Assembly: GCF_011683915.1 (NCBI RefSeq)
Contig: NZ_JAAQPH010000008.1
Location: forward strand, 124,001-188,000
Length of the DNA stretch: 64,000 bases
DNA from: Pelagibius litoralis
Lineage (GTDB): Bacteria; Pseudomonadota; Alphaproteobacteria; Kiloniellales; Kiloniellaceae
Direction of reading: 5' to 3'
Below, in pieces: positions 1 through 8,360 of this stretch. Below the pieces are notes generated by a model. The model was not told where the DNA came from. It was given only the letters and a program-made list of their open reading frames with translations, and ran no database searches. The translations under genes and the position numbers were made by a program. How positions within the stretch are numbered: position 1 is the first letter of the stretch; the number at the start of each line of letters is the position of its first letter.

Positions 1-291
1 CTGGGTCGAGGCCAGACGCAGTCCGCCGGTCGCGTGATGGTAGTTGATCGGATAGTCCGGATCCTCGGCCAACTCCTTGTAAAGCCGGATCGAATGGCTT
101 TTCAGCCCGACCATGACCTGATTAGCACCGAAGTTGGTGACCTGGGCGGCAGAGTGCCAGGTGGTGCCGGAAGTCAGCTCGTCGCGTTCCACCAGAACCA
201 CGTCGCGCCAACCTTCTTCGGTCAGGTGATAGAGCGCGCTGCAGCCGCCGATACCACCGCCGATCACCACAACCCGGGCCTGCGATTTCAT
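1..291 (-). CDS. FAD-dependent oxidoreductase, DMGDH/sarcosine dehydrogenase-like (N-terminal part only)
   Basis: The first 97 codons of a flavoprotein whose remainder lies beyond the left edge of the window. It starts at the ATG complementary to 289-291. The N-terminus has a Rossmann FAD-binding motif (VVVIGGGIGGCSALYHL, about residues 7-23), an acidic residue ending the second strand (VLVERDEL), and the segment SGTTWHSAAQV, which is typical of dimethylglycine/sarcosine dehydrogenases and related DAO-family enzymes. These oxidise N-methyl groups of glycine derivatives with folate or ETF as partner. It is divergent from the MttB-like gene at 519, across a 227-bp region with two inverted repeats, which fits a shared role in glycine betaine/dimethylglycine demethylation. 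The substrate cannot be fixed from the N-terminus alone. Confidence 0.8.
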   Translation of the reverse strand, partial: MKSQARVVVIGGGIGGCSALYHLTEEGWRDVVLVERDELTSGTTWHSAAQVTNFGANQVMVGLKSHSIRLYKELAEDPDYPINYHHATGGLRLASTQ

Positions 292-371
292 GGTCCCAAA
301 CTCCCTCAAAGCGATCCGGCTCAGCCGCTTTTTCGTTCAACCTCCGTTCAACATGCGCGCTCAAAGAAACT

Positions 372-430
372 GATTTAATTGCTAAATCTCAGATTAAGGA
401 AAATCGCATTACCGCTTCGATTTTCCTTAA
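372..430. promoter_or_regulatory. Two inverted repeats in the divergent control region of the DMGDH-like and MttB-like genes
   Basis: GATTTA at 372-377 is mirrored by TAAATC at 383-388 (5-nt spacer). A longer perfect inverted repeat follows: TTAAGGAAAATCG at 394-406 and CGATTTTCCTTAA at 418-430, with an 11-nt spacer. The sites lie between two divergent starts (291 minus, 519 plus). Operator for an unidentified dimeric regulator is the simplest reading; no poly-T follows on either strand, so a terminator is less likely. Confidence 0.55.
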
Positions 431-518
431 CATGAGAGTTCACGCCCTGCAGCCAGCCGCCAATTCAGGCAGACTGAGACCCGGGACCCAACGGCAAGGG
501 GAATGGGAGAGAGGGGGC

Positions 519-2078
519 ATGACCTCCGAGGAAACCAGGATCGGGCGCCGCGGTCGTGGCAGGGCCGCCCGTGTTGCCGCGCGCTCGGCGCCGGAAGCCG
601 AGGTCGATCCCTGCCCTCCCGGCCAGACCGGCGGCAGCTACCGGCCTTTGCCGGACTCCGATCTGAAAACCATCTGTGCCGAGGCCTTTCGGGTGCTCGA
701 GGAAATCGGCATGGGCGAGGTGCCTATCATCGTACGGGACAAGGCGCTGGGGTCCGGCGCACAACTGAATGACGCAGGCCGTCTCTGCTTTCCCCGACCG
801 ATGGTCGAAGACATCATTGCCGGGGCCGCCAAACGCTTCGTCTATCACGGTCGCGACCCCCGGCATGACTTTGAGATCGGTGGCGACAAGGTCTACTTCG
901 GCACCGGCGGCGCCGCGGTTCAAACCCTCGACCGTCAGACCGGGCTCTACCGGCCCTCGACCCTGGCGGACCTCTACGACTTCACCCGGTTGATCGACAC
1001 CCTGGCCAATGTCAGCTGGTTCACCCGCTGCTGTGTGGCGACCGACATTCCCGACAACTTCGATCTGGACGTGAACACCGCCTACGCCCTGCTGGCGGGC
1101 ACCACCAAACCCGTCGGCACCTCCTTCACCCAGCCGGACTACGTGGCGCCTGTCATCGAGATGTTCGACATGGCCCTCGGCGGCGCCGGCAGATTCCGCG
1201 AGCGGCCCTTCTGCAAGGCCCACATCAGTCCGGTGATCTCGCCCCTGCGCTATGGCGAGGATGCCGTCGGCGTCACCCTGGAATGTATCCGTCTGGGCGT
1301 TCCCATCAACGCCATCATCGCCGCTATGTCCGGCGCCACGGCGCCGGCGACGCCCGCCGGTTTCCTGGTTCAATCCACCGCCGAGACCTTGGCGGCCCTT
1401 ATCCTGGTGAACCTCTTTGCGCCGGGCTATCCGATGATCTTTTCCAACTGGCCGCTGGTCATCGATCTCAGGACCGGGGCTTTCTGCGGCGGTGGCGGCG
1501 AGATCAGCGTGATGAACGCCGCCTCGGGCCAGATCGGCCGCCACCTCGGCCTGCCCTGCGGCGTCGCCTGCTCGATGTCCGATGCGAAAGCCGTAGATGC
1601 CCAGATGGGTATGGAAAAGGCGCTCTCCGCCCTCGCCGCCGGGCTCGGCGGCGCCAACATGATCTATGAATCCGCGGGCATGATGGCGAGCCTGCTGGGC
1701 GCCTCCTTCGAGGCCTTCGTCGCCGACGACGAAATGCTGAGCCACGTGCATCGCACCATCAGGGGTATCGAGGTGAACGCGGAAACCCTGGGCTTCGAAA
1801 CCATCCGCGAGGCGGTCGCCGGTGAAGGCCACTTCCTTGGCGCCCCCCAGACCATGGCTGCGATGCAGCGCGACTACTTCTATCCAAATCTGGCCGACCG
1901 CAACGAACCCCAGACCTGGGCCGAGGCTGGCGCCCACGACCTCATGACACGCGCCAGAACCCGCTGTGACGGCATTCTCTCAAGCCACTATCCGGCCTAT
2001 ATCGACCCGGCTGCCGATGCTGCGATCCGCGACCGTTTCAACATTCTGCTGCCGCGGGCGCGGATGCAGCCGGCCTAG
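519..2078 (+). CDS. MttB-superfamily trimethylamine/glycine betaine:corrinoid methyltransferase-like protein
   Basis: A 519-residue protein of the MttB superfamily (COG5598). Pyrrolysine-containing members demethylate trimethylamine; the far more common non-pyrrolysine members, such as glycine betaine methyltransferase MtgB, transfer a methyl group from quaternary amines to a corrinoid protein. No in-frame UAG interrupts this gene before the terminal TAG, so it is a non-Pyl member. The ATG at 519 is preferred over an in-frame ATG at 432 because it follows a purine-rich GGGAGAGAGGGGG ribosome site. The first ~30 residues are arginine-rich and low in complexity; the conserved core starts near YRPLPDSDLK. 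Context (DMGDH-like gene upstream, betC downstream) suggests glycine betaine as substrate. No corrinoid protein is visible in the window. Its 3' end overlaps the convergent LysR gene by 41 bp. Confidence 0.85.
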   Translation: MTSEETRIGRRGRGRAARVAARSAPEAEVDPCPPGQTGGSYRPLPDSDLKTICAEAFRVLEEIGMGEVPIIVRDKALGSGAQLNDAGRLCFPRPMVEDIIAGAAKRFVYHGRDPRHDFEIGGDKVYFGTGGAAVQTLDRQTGLYRPSTLADLYDFTRLIDTLANVSWFTRCCVATDIPDNFDLDVNTAYALLAGTTKPVGTSFTQPDYVAPVIEMFDMALGGAGRFRERPFCKAHISPVISPLRYGEDAVGVTLECIRLGVPINAIIAAMSGATAPATPAGFLVQSTAETLAALILVNLFAPGYPMIFSNWPLVIDLRTGAFCGGGGEISVMNAASGQIGRHLGLPCGVACSMSDAKAVDAQMGMEKALSALAAGLGGANMIYESAGMMASLLGASFEAFVADDEMLSHVHRTIRGIEVNAETLGFETIREAVAGEGHFLGAPQTMAAMQRDYFYPNLADRNEPQTWAEAGAHDLMTRARTRCDGILSSHYPAYIDPAADAAIRDRFNILLPRARMQPA

Positions 2079-3060
2079 CCGGCTCGGCCAGAATCTCGAA
2101 CAGCTCCTCCGGCATCGGCGCAAAACGGCTGAGGCCCGGCACCACGGTCTCTTCCAGCAGGCCCCGGATCAACGCGGCGACCGTCACCGGCAGACCGCCC
2201 AGCTCGCCGCGGCGCGCAACCAGATAGACCGAGCGCGTGAGACGGGTGAAGGGCGACGGCAGAATTTCCACTTCATCCGAGAAGCGCGCGCTATCCAGAA
2301 TGTTGAGAGGCGTACCCAGAGTCCATCCGCCGACCATCGCCACCATGGCGAGGATCGAACGGGAAGCCTCAAAGGAAAAGCGGCGTTCGGCGGAGAAACG
2401 ATGGCGCCGCAGATGCTGCTCCACGAGGCGCCCGATCGGCATCTTCTCATGATGGTGGACGAAGGGCTTCTGCTGCAGCTGCGCCAAAAGAGGCGCTTCG
2501 CCGTCAAGCACTCCCCGCGCCGCAACCAAAGCGAAGGTTTCCGCCAGCAAAGGCAGAACGTCGTAGCTCGAAGGATCTTCCGGCGGCAGCCCGGTGATCG
2601 CGATGTCCGCCTCCCGGCGGACGAAGAGGTCGGTGATGGAGTCCGAGCGGCCGGAAACGGTGCTGAAGGCGGTGGTCGGATGGGCACCGTGCAAGGCATT
2701 GATCAAACGGGGTGTGATGGAAGCGTCAAAATCGTCGATGACGGCAAAACGCAGCTGCGGCAAAGATGAAAGGTTCAACTCCATCATCTGGGCCTGTGCT
2801 TCGGCCACCGCCATCAACACCTTGCGGGCATGGCTGAGCAGAAGAGCGCCGGCGGGGGTGGGGCGGATCGGGCGTTCCGAGCGGTCCAGCAAGCGGGTGC
2901 GGGCAAAGCTCTCCAGGTTGGCGATCTGCTGAGACACCGCCGCTGCGCTGGCGCCCAGGCGTTCCGCCGCTCTGGCCATGGAGCCAGCCTCGTCCACGGC
3001 GACCAATACCCGCAGCGCACGGATGGAAACATCAAGCGGGCCGTCCGGGTTCACAGGCAT
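2038..3060 (-). CDS. LysR-family transcriptional regulator, probably of choline-sulfate genes
   Basis: A 340-residue LysR-type regulator: winged helix at the N-terminus (ALRVLVAVDEAGSMARAAERL, then the recognition-helix segment ASAAAVSQQIANLE) and a periplasmic-binding-like effector domain. The ATG at 3060 is chosen because AGAGGAGG sits about 8 bp upstream; a GTG nine codons further up (3087) has no such site. The gene is divergent from the choline sulfatase gene, the arrangement usual for the LysR regulator of choline-sulfate utilisation (TIGR03418 type); membership is inferred from context. Its last codons overlap the convergent methyltransferase gene. Confidence 0.88.
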   Translation of the reverse strand: MPVNPDGPLDVSIRALRVLVAVDEAGSMARAAERLGASAAAVSQQIANLESFARTRLLDRSERPIRPTPAGALLLSHARKVLMAVAEAQAQMMELNLSSLPQLRFAVIDDFDASITPRLINALHGAHPTTAFSTVSGRSDSITDLFVRREADIAITGLPPEDPSSYDVLPLLAETFALVAARGVLDGEAPLLAQLQQKPFVHHHEKMPIGRLVEQHLRRHRFSAERRFSFEASRSILAMVAMVGGWTLGTPLNILDSARFSDEVEILPSPFTRLTRSVYLVARRGELGGLPVTVAALIRGLLEETVVPGLSRFAPMPEELFEILAEPARPAASAPAAAEC

Positions 3061-3080
3061 CTTTCCGACCTCCTCTGACT

Positions 3081-3119
3081 TAAGCACAACTTACGGCTCC
3101 CATAAGCAGCATTTAAGCA
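3081..3119. promoter_or_regulatory. Three phased TAAGCA repeats between the LysR gene and betC
   Basis: TAAGCA occurs at 3081-3086, 3103-3108 and 3114-3119, with starts 22 and 11 bp apart, that is, on the same helix face. The repeats lie in the divergent LysR/betC intergenic region, just upstream of the LysR ribosome site. LysR-type regulators commonly bind several phased half-sites there, so this is a plausible operator; binding is inferred. Confidence 0.4.
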
Positions 3120-3272
3120 TAGGCTTCCTTCCCTCCGACACGCCAGGGGTCTCTCAGAAGCCAGAACAGGCCGCTGGCCAAAGGGCGAAAAAGGCCTTGG
3201 GGAACCAGAATGCGCCTGATAGGTCCAGATGGCGGCATCCCAGCCGCCCAAGTTGCAAGGGAAACGAGAGAG

Positions 3273-4769
3273 ATGACACGGCAGCCCAACATCCTCGTTC
3301 TGATGGTCGACCAGATGACGGGCACCCTCTGTCCGGACGGGCCGGCGGACTTTCTCCACACGCCCAACCTGAAGGCGCTTGCAGAGCGCGCCCGGCGCTT
3401 CGCCAATTGCTACACGCCCAGCCCGCTCTGCCTGCCGGCGCGGGCCTCCTTCATGACCGGGCTGCTGCCCTCGCGCACAGGGGTCTACGACAATGCTGCC
3501 GAGTTCGCCGCCAGCCTGCCCACCTTCGCCCACTACCTAAGGCGCGCCGGCTACCGCACCGTGCTCAGCGGTAAGATGCACTTCGTCGGCCCCGACCAGT
3601 TGCACGGTTTCGAGGAGCGTCTCACCACCGATATCTATCCGGCCGATTTCGGCTGGACGCCCGACTACCGTAAAGCCGGCGAGCGGATCGACTGGTGGTA
3701 TCACAACCTGGGTTCGGTGACCGGAGCCGGCGTCGCGGAAACCACCAACCAGCTGGAGTTCGACGACGAGGTGGCCTTCCACGGCGAAGCCGAGCTTCTT
3801 CGCCTGGCCAGAGGCCGCGATCCCCGCCCATGGTGCCTGACCGTCAGTTTCACCCACCCGCACGACCCCTATGTCGCCCGGCAGCGGTTCTGGGATCTTT
3901 ACGAAGACTGCCCGGCCTTGATGCCGGGTGTGCCGGCCATGCCCTTCGAGTCACAGGACCTGCACAGCAAACGGATCTTAGAGGCGAACGACTTTCGGAA
4001 CTTCGACATTACACAGGACCAGATCGCCCGGGCGCGCCGCGCCTACTTCGCCAACATCTCCTACCTGGATGAGAAAATCGGCCGGCTCCTCGACACCCTG
4101 CAGCGCTGTGGCATGAGCGACGATACGGTGGTGGTGTTCTGCTCCGACCACGGCGACATGCTGGGCGAGCGCGGTTTATGGTTCAAGATGAGCTTCTTTG
4201 AGGGCTCGGCGCGGGTCCCGCTGATGATCGCCGGGCCGGGCTTCAGCGCCGGGCGGGTGGATACGCCGGTCTCGGCCCTCGACATCGCGCCGACCCTGAC
4301 CGAACTCGCCGGTATCGCGCCGGACGGGATCATCACCGGGCTCGACGGCCAATCCCTATTGTCCCAGGAGCAGCGAAGGCCGGTTCTCATGGAGTACGCG
4401 GCCGAGGGTTCCTACGCCCCCATGGTTTCCATCCGCGATGGCCGCTTCAAGTTCAATCACTGCGAATTGGACCCGCCGCAGCTCTTCGATCTGGAAGCGG
4501 ACTCTCAGGAATTGACCAACCTTGGCGATGACCCGGCCCAGGCCGGCAGGGTGGCCGGCTTCATGGCCCGGGTTCGGGCGCGTTGGGATATGCAGCGCTT
4601 CGATGCGGAGGTGCGGGAAAGCCAGGCACGCCGTTGGATCGTCTATGAGGCGTTACGCCAGGGCCGCTACCAGCCCTGGGACCACCAACCGGACACCAAG
4701 GCCGCGGATCGCTTCATGCGCAACCACATGGACCTGAATGTGGTCGAGGAAGAGGCGCGCTTCCCCTAG
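3273..4769 (+). CDS. betC: Choline-sulfatase
   Basis: A 498-residue type I sulfatase hydrolysing choline-O-sulfate to choline and sulfate in the cytoplasm. The metal-binding DQ pair is at 13-14, and the formylglycine site lies in SPLCLPARAS with Cys53, the C-x-P-x-R motif of cysteine-type sulfatases. Other metal-site segments are visible, such as CSDHGDMLGERGLWFKMSFFEG. The C-terminus (FMRNHMDLNVVEEEARFP) matches the choline-sulfatase tail rather than generic arylsulfatases, and the length is close to the ~500 residues of BetC. The ATG at 3273 follows GAGAGAG. Free choline would feed betaine synthesis; betA/betB are not in the window, although a betaine methyltransferase-like gene is. Confidence 0.93.
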   Translation: MTRQPNILVLMVDQMTGTLCPDGPADFLHTPNLKALAERARRFANCYTPSPLCLPARASFMTGLLPSRTGVYDNAAEFAASLPTFAHYLRRAGYRTVLSGKMHFVGPDQLHGFEERLTTDIYPADFGWTPDYRKAGERIDWWYHNLGSVTGAGVAETTNQLEFDDEVAFHGEAELLRLARGRDPRPWCLTVSFTHPHDPYVARQRFWDLYEDCPALMPGVPAMPFESQDLHSKRILEANDFRNFDITQDQIARARRAYFANISYLDEKIGRLLDTLQRCGMSDDTVVVFCSDHGDMLGERGLWFKMSFFEGSARVPLMIAGPGFSAGRVDTPVSALDIAPTLTELAGIAPDGIITGLDGQSLLSQEQRRPVLMEYAAEGSYAPMVSIRDGRFKFNHCELDPPQLFDLEADSQELTNLGDDPAQAGRVAGFMARVRARWDMQRFDAEVRESQARRWIVYEALRQGRYQPWDHQPDTKAADRFMRNHMDLNVVEEEARFP

Positions 4770-4775
4770 GCCGGC

Positions 4776-4807
4776 AAAAAAAAGCAGAGGCGTCGGATCA
4801 GCCTCGA
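4776..4807 (-). terminator. Rho-independent terminator after the Na/Pi cotransporter gene
   Basis: On the minus strand, just past the stop at 4817, GAGGC and GCCTC form a 5-bp stem around a 9-nt loop, followed by TGC and a run of eight T (plus-strand A at 4776-4783). It sits between convergent betC and the cotransporter gene, and the T-tract orientation serves the minus-strand gene. Confidence 0.65.
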
Positions 4808-4816
4808 GCGCGTTTC

Positions 4817-6433
4817 TCATGAACCCCGCCGAGGCTCGAGAACCGGATAGGCCGCCGTCGACAGGTGAGAATTGATACGGCGAAAGTCCCGCAGGATATC
4901 GAGATGCAGGACAGAAGTATTCATCGACTCGACCCGGCCCTCATTGAGCCGCTGAAAGTGCTGTCTGTTGGATTCTTCGACCCGCTCGCGGTAACGGCGT
5001 TTTTCGATCAGCAACTGCTCGGCCAACTCTCCGTCCTCTGTCAGGAAAACGTCGAGAGCCAGCTTGAAATTGCCGACGAGTTCTTCATGGAGCCTCAAAA
5101 TCTCCGCCCAGCCCTCGGGCGAGAACTCTTCTTCCGCCAGCTTACGATTGCCCGCCAGATCCATCAGGTTGTGGTCGACGATGTCACCGATGTGTTCAAG
5201 GTTGGTGCTGAATTCGAAGATCGCACCAGCGCGCGCCGCCTGCTCCGCCGTCAGACGTTCACGTGTGATCATGGCGACGAAGAGGATGACCTCTCTGTGC
5301 AGAGAATCCACAATTTCGTCGCGTTGTCGGATAACACGGATCAGTCGTTTATCGCGAAACGCTTCAATGGTGTCGTTCAGCATCTGATGAACGGCTTCGG
5401 CCGCCCGCAGCACCTCGCGCGAGCAGTTGGCCAGGGCCCGCTCGGGGCGCTCCAGGTCCGCTTCACGCAGATAGATCGGTGCGCGGGCATCCGTCTGATC
5501 GGTCACCGGCTCCATCGGCCTCACCCGGGCAACGCCCTTGCATATCGTCTCGACAAAAGGCAGGCAGACCAACACCAGAAGCGCGTTGAACGACAGATGA
5601 AAAAGCACCACCGAAGTTTCCGCCGGCAAGCCGAGTTCGCCGACCAACCTCGCCAGCTGGCGCGCAAAGGGCGCAAGGGCAACGGCACCTGCCATCCTCA
5701 GGACAAGATTGGCCAGGGGGGTCACCCTGCCCTCCCAGCCCTCACCCCAACTGGCGATCAGAGCCGGCGCACCGGAAGCCAGATTGACGCCGAGGACCAG
5801 CGCGAAGCCGGCCTCGATCCCAATCAGCCCCTGCGCCGCAAAACTGGCCACCAACAGCACGGTGGCCAGGCTGGAATAAGTCGCCACCGTCAGCACCGCC
5901 CCCATCAGCACCGCCAACGCCAGATCTTCACCCAACGCCGTGAGGATCAGGCCGACGGTTTCAGATGATTTCAGTTCCTGCGTCGCCCCGGAAATCAGCG
6001 ACAGCGCCAGCAGAACGAAACCCAGCCCCAAGGCGAAGCGCCCGAGGTTGCGATGGGTCTTACTGGAGGTGATCATGAAAACGGCAACACCGACCATGAT
6101 CAAAAAAGGCGATAGAGCAGATACGTCCTGGGACAACACCACCGCGGCGACGGCCGAGCCCACATCCGATCCCAGCGCCGCGGCAAGGCCGAGCGCCACC
6201 GCCAACTTTCCACGGGAAACAAACCCTGAGACCATGGTAACGACCGCGGTCCCCGATTGCAGCGCCGCAGCGGTTCCCACACCGAACAGCAGGGCCGAGA
6301 AACGATTGCCCGCGACCTTCCCAAGAGCGCGCTCAAGCTGAGAGGGAAAGGCCCGCTCCAGCGCGGTTCGCACCGTGCGAACGCCCCAAACGAGAAGCGC
6401 AACGGCGCCCAAAAGTGCGAGAAGTGTCTGCAT
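4817..6433 (-). CDS. Na/Pi cotransporter family protein with C-terminal PhoU-like domain
   Basis: A 538-residue membrane protein of the NptA/YjbB family (COG1283). The N-terminal ~310 residues carry multiple hydrophobic helices and the duplicated family signature visible as GVGTAAALQSGTAVVTMVSGF and GVNLASGAPALIASWG (QSGTA-type motif). After ~residue 330 the sequence becomes soluble and helical (AEAVHQMLNDTIEAF and EHIGDIVDHNL), a PhoU-like domain that in this family is thought to control phosphate flux. The protein probably moves phosphate or another anion with Na+, import or export uncertain. It starts at ATG 6433 (MQTLLALLGAVALLVWG) and stands alone between convergent betC and the amine operon. 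No Pho box was recognised upstream. Confidence 0.9.
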   Translation of the reverse strand: MQTLLALLGAVALLVWGVRTVRTALERAFPSQLERALGKVAGNRFSALLFGVGTAAALQSGTAVVTMVSGFVSRGKLAVALGLAAALGSDVGSAVAAVVLSQDVSALSPFLIMVGVAVFMITSSKTHRNLGRFALGLGFVLLALSLISGATQELKSSETVGLILTALGEDLALAVLMGAVLTVATYSSLATVLLVASFAAQGLIGIEAGFALVLGVNLASGAPALIASWGEGWEGRVTPLANLVLRMAGAVALAPFARQLARLVGELGLPAETSVVLFHLSFNALLVLVCLPFVETICKGVARVRPMEPVTDQTDARAPIYLREADLERPERALANCSREVLRAAEAVHQMLNDTIEAFRDKRLIRVIRQRDEIVDSLHREVILFVAMITRERLTAEQAARAGAIFEFSTNLEHIGDIVDHNLMDLAGNRKLAEEEFSPEGWAEILRLHEELVGNFKLALDVFLTEDGELAEQLLIEKRRYRERVEESNRQHFQRLNEGRVESMNTSVLHLDILRDFRRINSHLSTAAYPVLEPRRGS

Positions 6434-6816
6434 GGGTTAGACTGAGCGCCGGTACTGGCCTGCAGCAGGCAGTCCTGGAATCGCTGCGCAGACCGACCGA
6501 CAGGTCAACGCGCACAAGATGGCCGGACACTGCCAAGCCCAGCCCAAATGTCTGGTATCGCTCAAAATTTCCCCAGTTAGTGTTAGAACCGCGAATCTAG
6601 AAGTAACCCCTAATACTAAGATATCGCGGTATATCGGCCAAGCCGTGCTTTTGCCTCTCCATAATCGCGCCGTAAGCGACTCATCTGAGGTGCCGCGCCG
6701 AATACGGCGCAGGCCCACTCATCCAGAGATTTTGTGAAAAGGCCGGGCGAGGCATTGACCTGTCGAGCCAGACGGTTCGGTGCTGACTCCTCACACTCGG
6801 CCGGCCGATTGCCGGA
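6434..6816. other. Gene-free gap between the amine operon end and the Na/Pi gene
   Basis: I see no credible gene here. Two small symmetric elements are present: GCCTGC/GCAGGC around one base at 6458-6470, close to the cotransporter start, and a CCGGC-5 nt-GCCGG stem at 6801-6815, directly after the aldehyde dehydrogenase stop. The latter lacks a T tract and is at best a weak terminator. Confidence 0.5.
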
Positions 6817-8292
6817 TCAAGCGGTCAGATCGATCCAGATGGTCTTGAGTTCCGTGTATTGCTCGTGGGCGTGGATGCCGTTGTCTCGGCCACCGAAACC
6901 CGATGCCTTGAAGCCACCGAAGGGGGTCGAGATCTCGCCCTCGGAATAGGCGTTCACACCGACCGTTCCCGCCTTCAGTTTGCGCGCGAAGCGGTGAGCC
7001 TTGGAGATGTCTTTGCTGTAGAGCGTCGCAGCCAGGCCGTATTGCGTCTGATTGGCGAGCTCGATCGCATGCTCGTCGCTTTCGGCCCGCGTCACGCCAA
7101 CCACCGGACCAAAGATCTCCTTCTGGAAGATCTCCATTTCCGCGGTGACCTCGGCAAACACCGTGGGCCTGAACAACATCCCACCCGCGCCTTCGCCGCC
7201 TTTCACGACCCGCGCGCCCTGCGCCTTGCCGCTTTCGACAAGACCCGACACCTTGGCGAAATGCTCCTCGCTGACGAGGGGGCCGTTCTGCGTCTCCGGG
7301 TCAAGCTGATCGCCCAGCTTCCACGCCGAAGCCTGTTGCGCCATCTCGGCCACAAGCTCGTCGTAGACATCCTTGTGGGCGATGATCCTGCTGTTGGCCG
7401 TGCAGTTCTCGCCCATGTTCCAGAAGATCGCGTTGGCCTGAATCTCGGCGATACGGGCGATGTCGGTGGCATCGCTCAGCACCACGGCGGCGCTCTTGCC
7501 GCCCATCTCGAGGCAGACCTCCTTGAGGTTGCTCTGCGCCGAGTATTCAAGGAACCGCCGCCCCACGTCGGTCGACCCGGTGAAGGTGAGCGCGTCCACG
7601 TCCATGTGCCGTCCGAGCGGCTCGCCCGCCTCGGGGCCCATCCCGGTGACGACATTCAATACGCCCGGCGGCACGCCGGCCTCCAGCGCCAGCTCCGCCA
7701 TGCACAGCGCGGTGAGGCTGGTCTGCTCGGCCGGTTTCACCACGACCGAATTGCCGGTGGCAAGCGCCGGGCCGATCTTCCAGGCCATCATCAGGAGCGG
7801 AAAGTTCCACGGCAAAACGGCCGCGACGACGCCGATGGGCTCGCGCACGATCAGACCGACGGCGTCCGGCGACGTGGGCGCGATCTGGTCGTAGAGCTTG
7901 TCCTGCGCCTCACCGTGCCAGCGGATGCAGTTGGCGGTTTCCGGCACATCGACAGAAAGGCAGTCGGCCACGGGTTTGCCCGCATCCATCGCCTCCATCA
8001 CCGCGAGCTCCTCCAGGTCGGCCATGATCAGGTCCGCGAAGGTCGACAGAACGGCCTTGCGCTCGGAGGGGTGCTTTCCCGACCACACGCCCGCCTCGAA
8101 GCTGCGGCGGGCCGCGGCGACGGCAGCATCCACATCTGCGGCCCCGCAAGCCGGCAGGACCGCGATCACCGCGCCGGAATAGGGGTTGCGCGTCTCGAAA
8201 GTCGCGCCGTTGATGGCGGGCTTGAGGGTCCCGTCGATGAAGGTGCCGCTGGGCAGCCGGAGCCCATTGGCGATGGAAGCATATGCGTTCAT
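6817..8292 (-). CDS. NAD(P)-dependent aldehyde dehydrogenase (PuuC-like)
   Basis: A 491-residue aldehyde dehydrogenase, full length for the family. Visible are the cofactor segment VLPWNFPLLMMAWKIGPALATGN split around residues 159-181, FTGSTDVGRRF, the general-base Glu262 in CLEMGGKSA and the catalytic Cys297 in GENCTANSR. The ATG at 8292 is chosen over much longer upstream-open frames because AAGAGAGGTG lies 3-4 bp before it and the family N-terminus begins there. It is the last gene of the operon starting at 20505 and lies 68 bp after a PuuB-like oxidase. It should oxidise the aldehydes released by the amine oxidase and dehydrogenases; the closest functional relatives are gamma-glutamyl-aminobutyraldehyde/betaine-type dehydrogenases, so exact substrate is open. 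Confidence 0.93.
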   Translation of the reverse strand: MNAYASIANGLRLPSGTFIDGTLKPAINGATFETRNPYSGAVIAVLPACGAADVDAAVAAARRSFEAGVWSGKHPSERKAVLSTFADLIMADLEELAVMEAMDAGKPVADCLSVDVPETANCIRWHGEAQDKLYDQIAPTSPDAVGLIVREPIGVVAAVLPWNFPLLMMAWKIGPALATGNSVVVKPAEQTSLTALCMAELALEAGVPPGVLNVVTGMGPEAGEPLGRHMDVDALTFTGSTDVGRRFLEYSAQSNLKEVCLEMGGKSAAVVLSDATDIARIAEIQANAIFWNMGENCTANSRIIAHKDVYDELVAEMAQQASAWKLGDQLDPETQNGPLVSEEHFAKVSGLVESGKAQGARVVKGGEGAGGMLFRPTVFAEVTAEMEIFQKEIFGPVVGVTRAESDEHAIELANQTQYGLAATLYSKDISKAHRFARKLKAGTVGVNAYSEGEISTPFGGFKASGFGGRDNGIHAHEQYTELKTIWIDLTA

Positions 8293-8360
8293 GGTCACCT
8301 CTCTTGGATCGGCGGTTGTCAGATCTTCGGGCGCGCGAAGCATCGAGGTCTGGTCATGGC

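Noticed and set aside
465-1937. 490-codon minus-strand open frame
   Set aside because: Antisense to the MttB-like gene, with no family motif and no ribosome site.
4865-5968. 367-codon plus-strand open frame
   Set aside because: Antisense to the PhoU-like part of the Na/Pi cotransporter gene, with shadow-frame composition.
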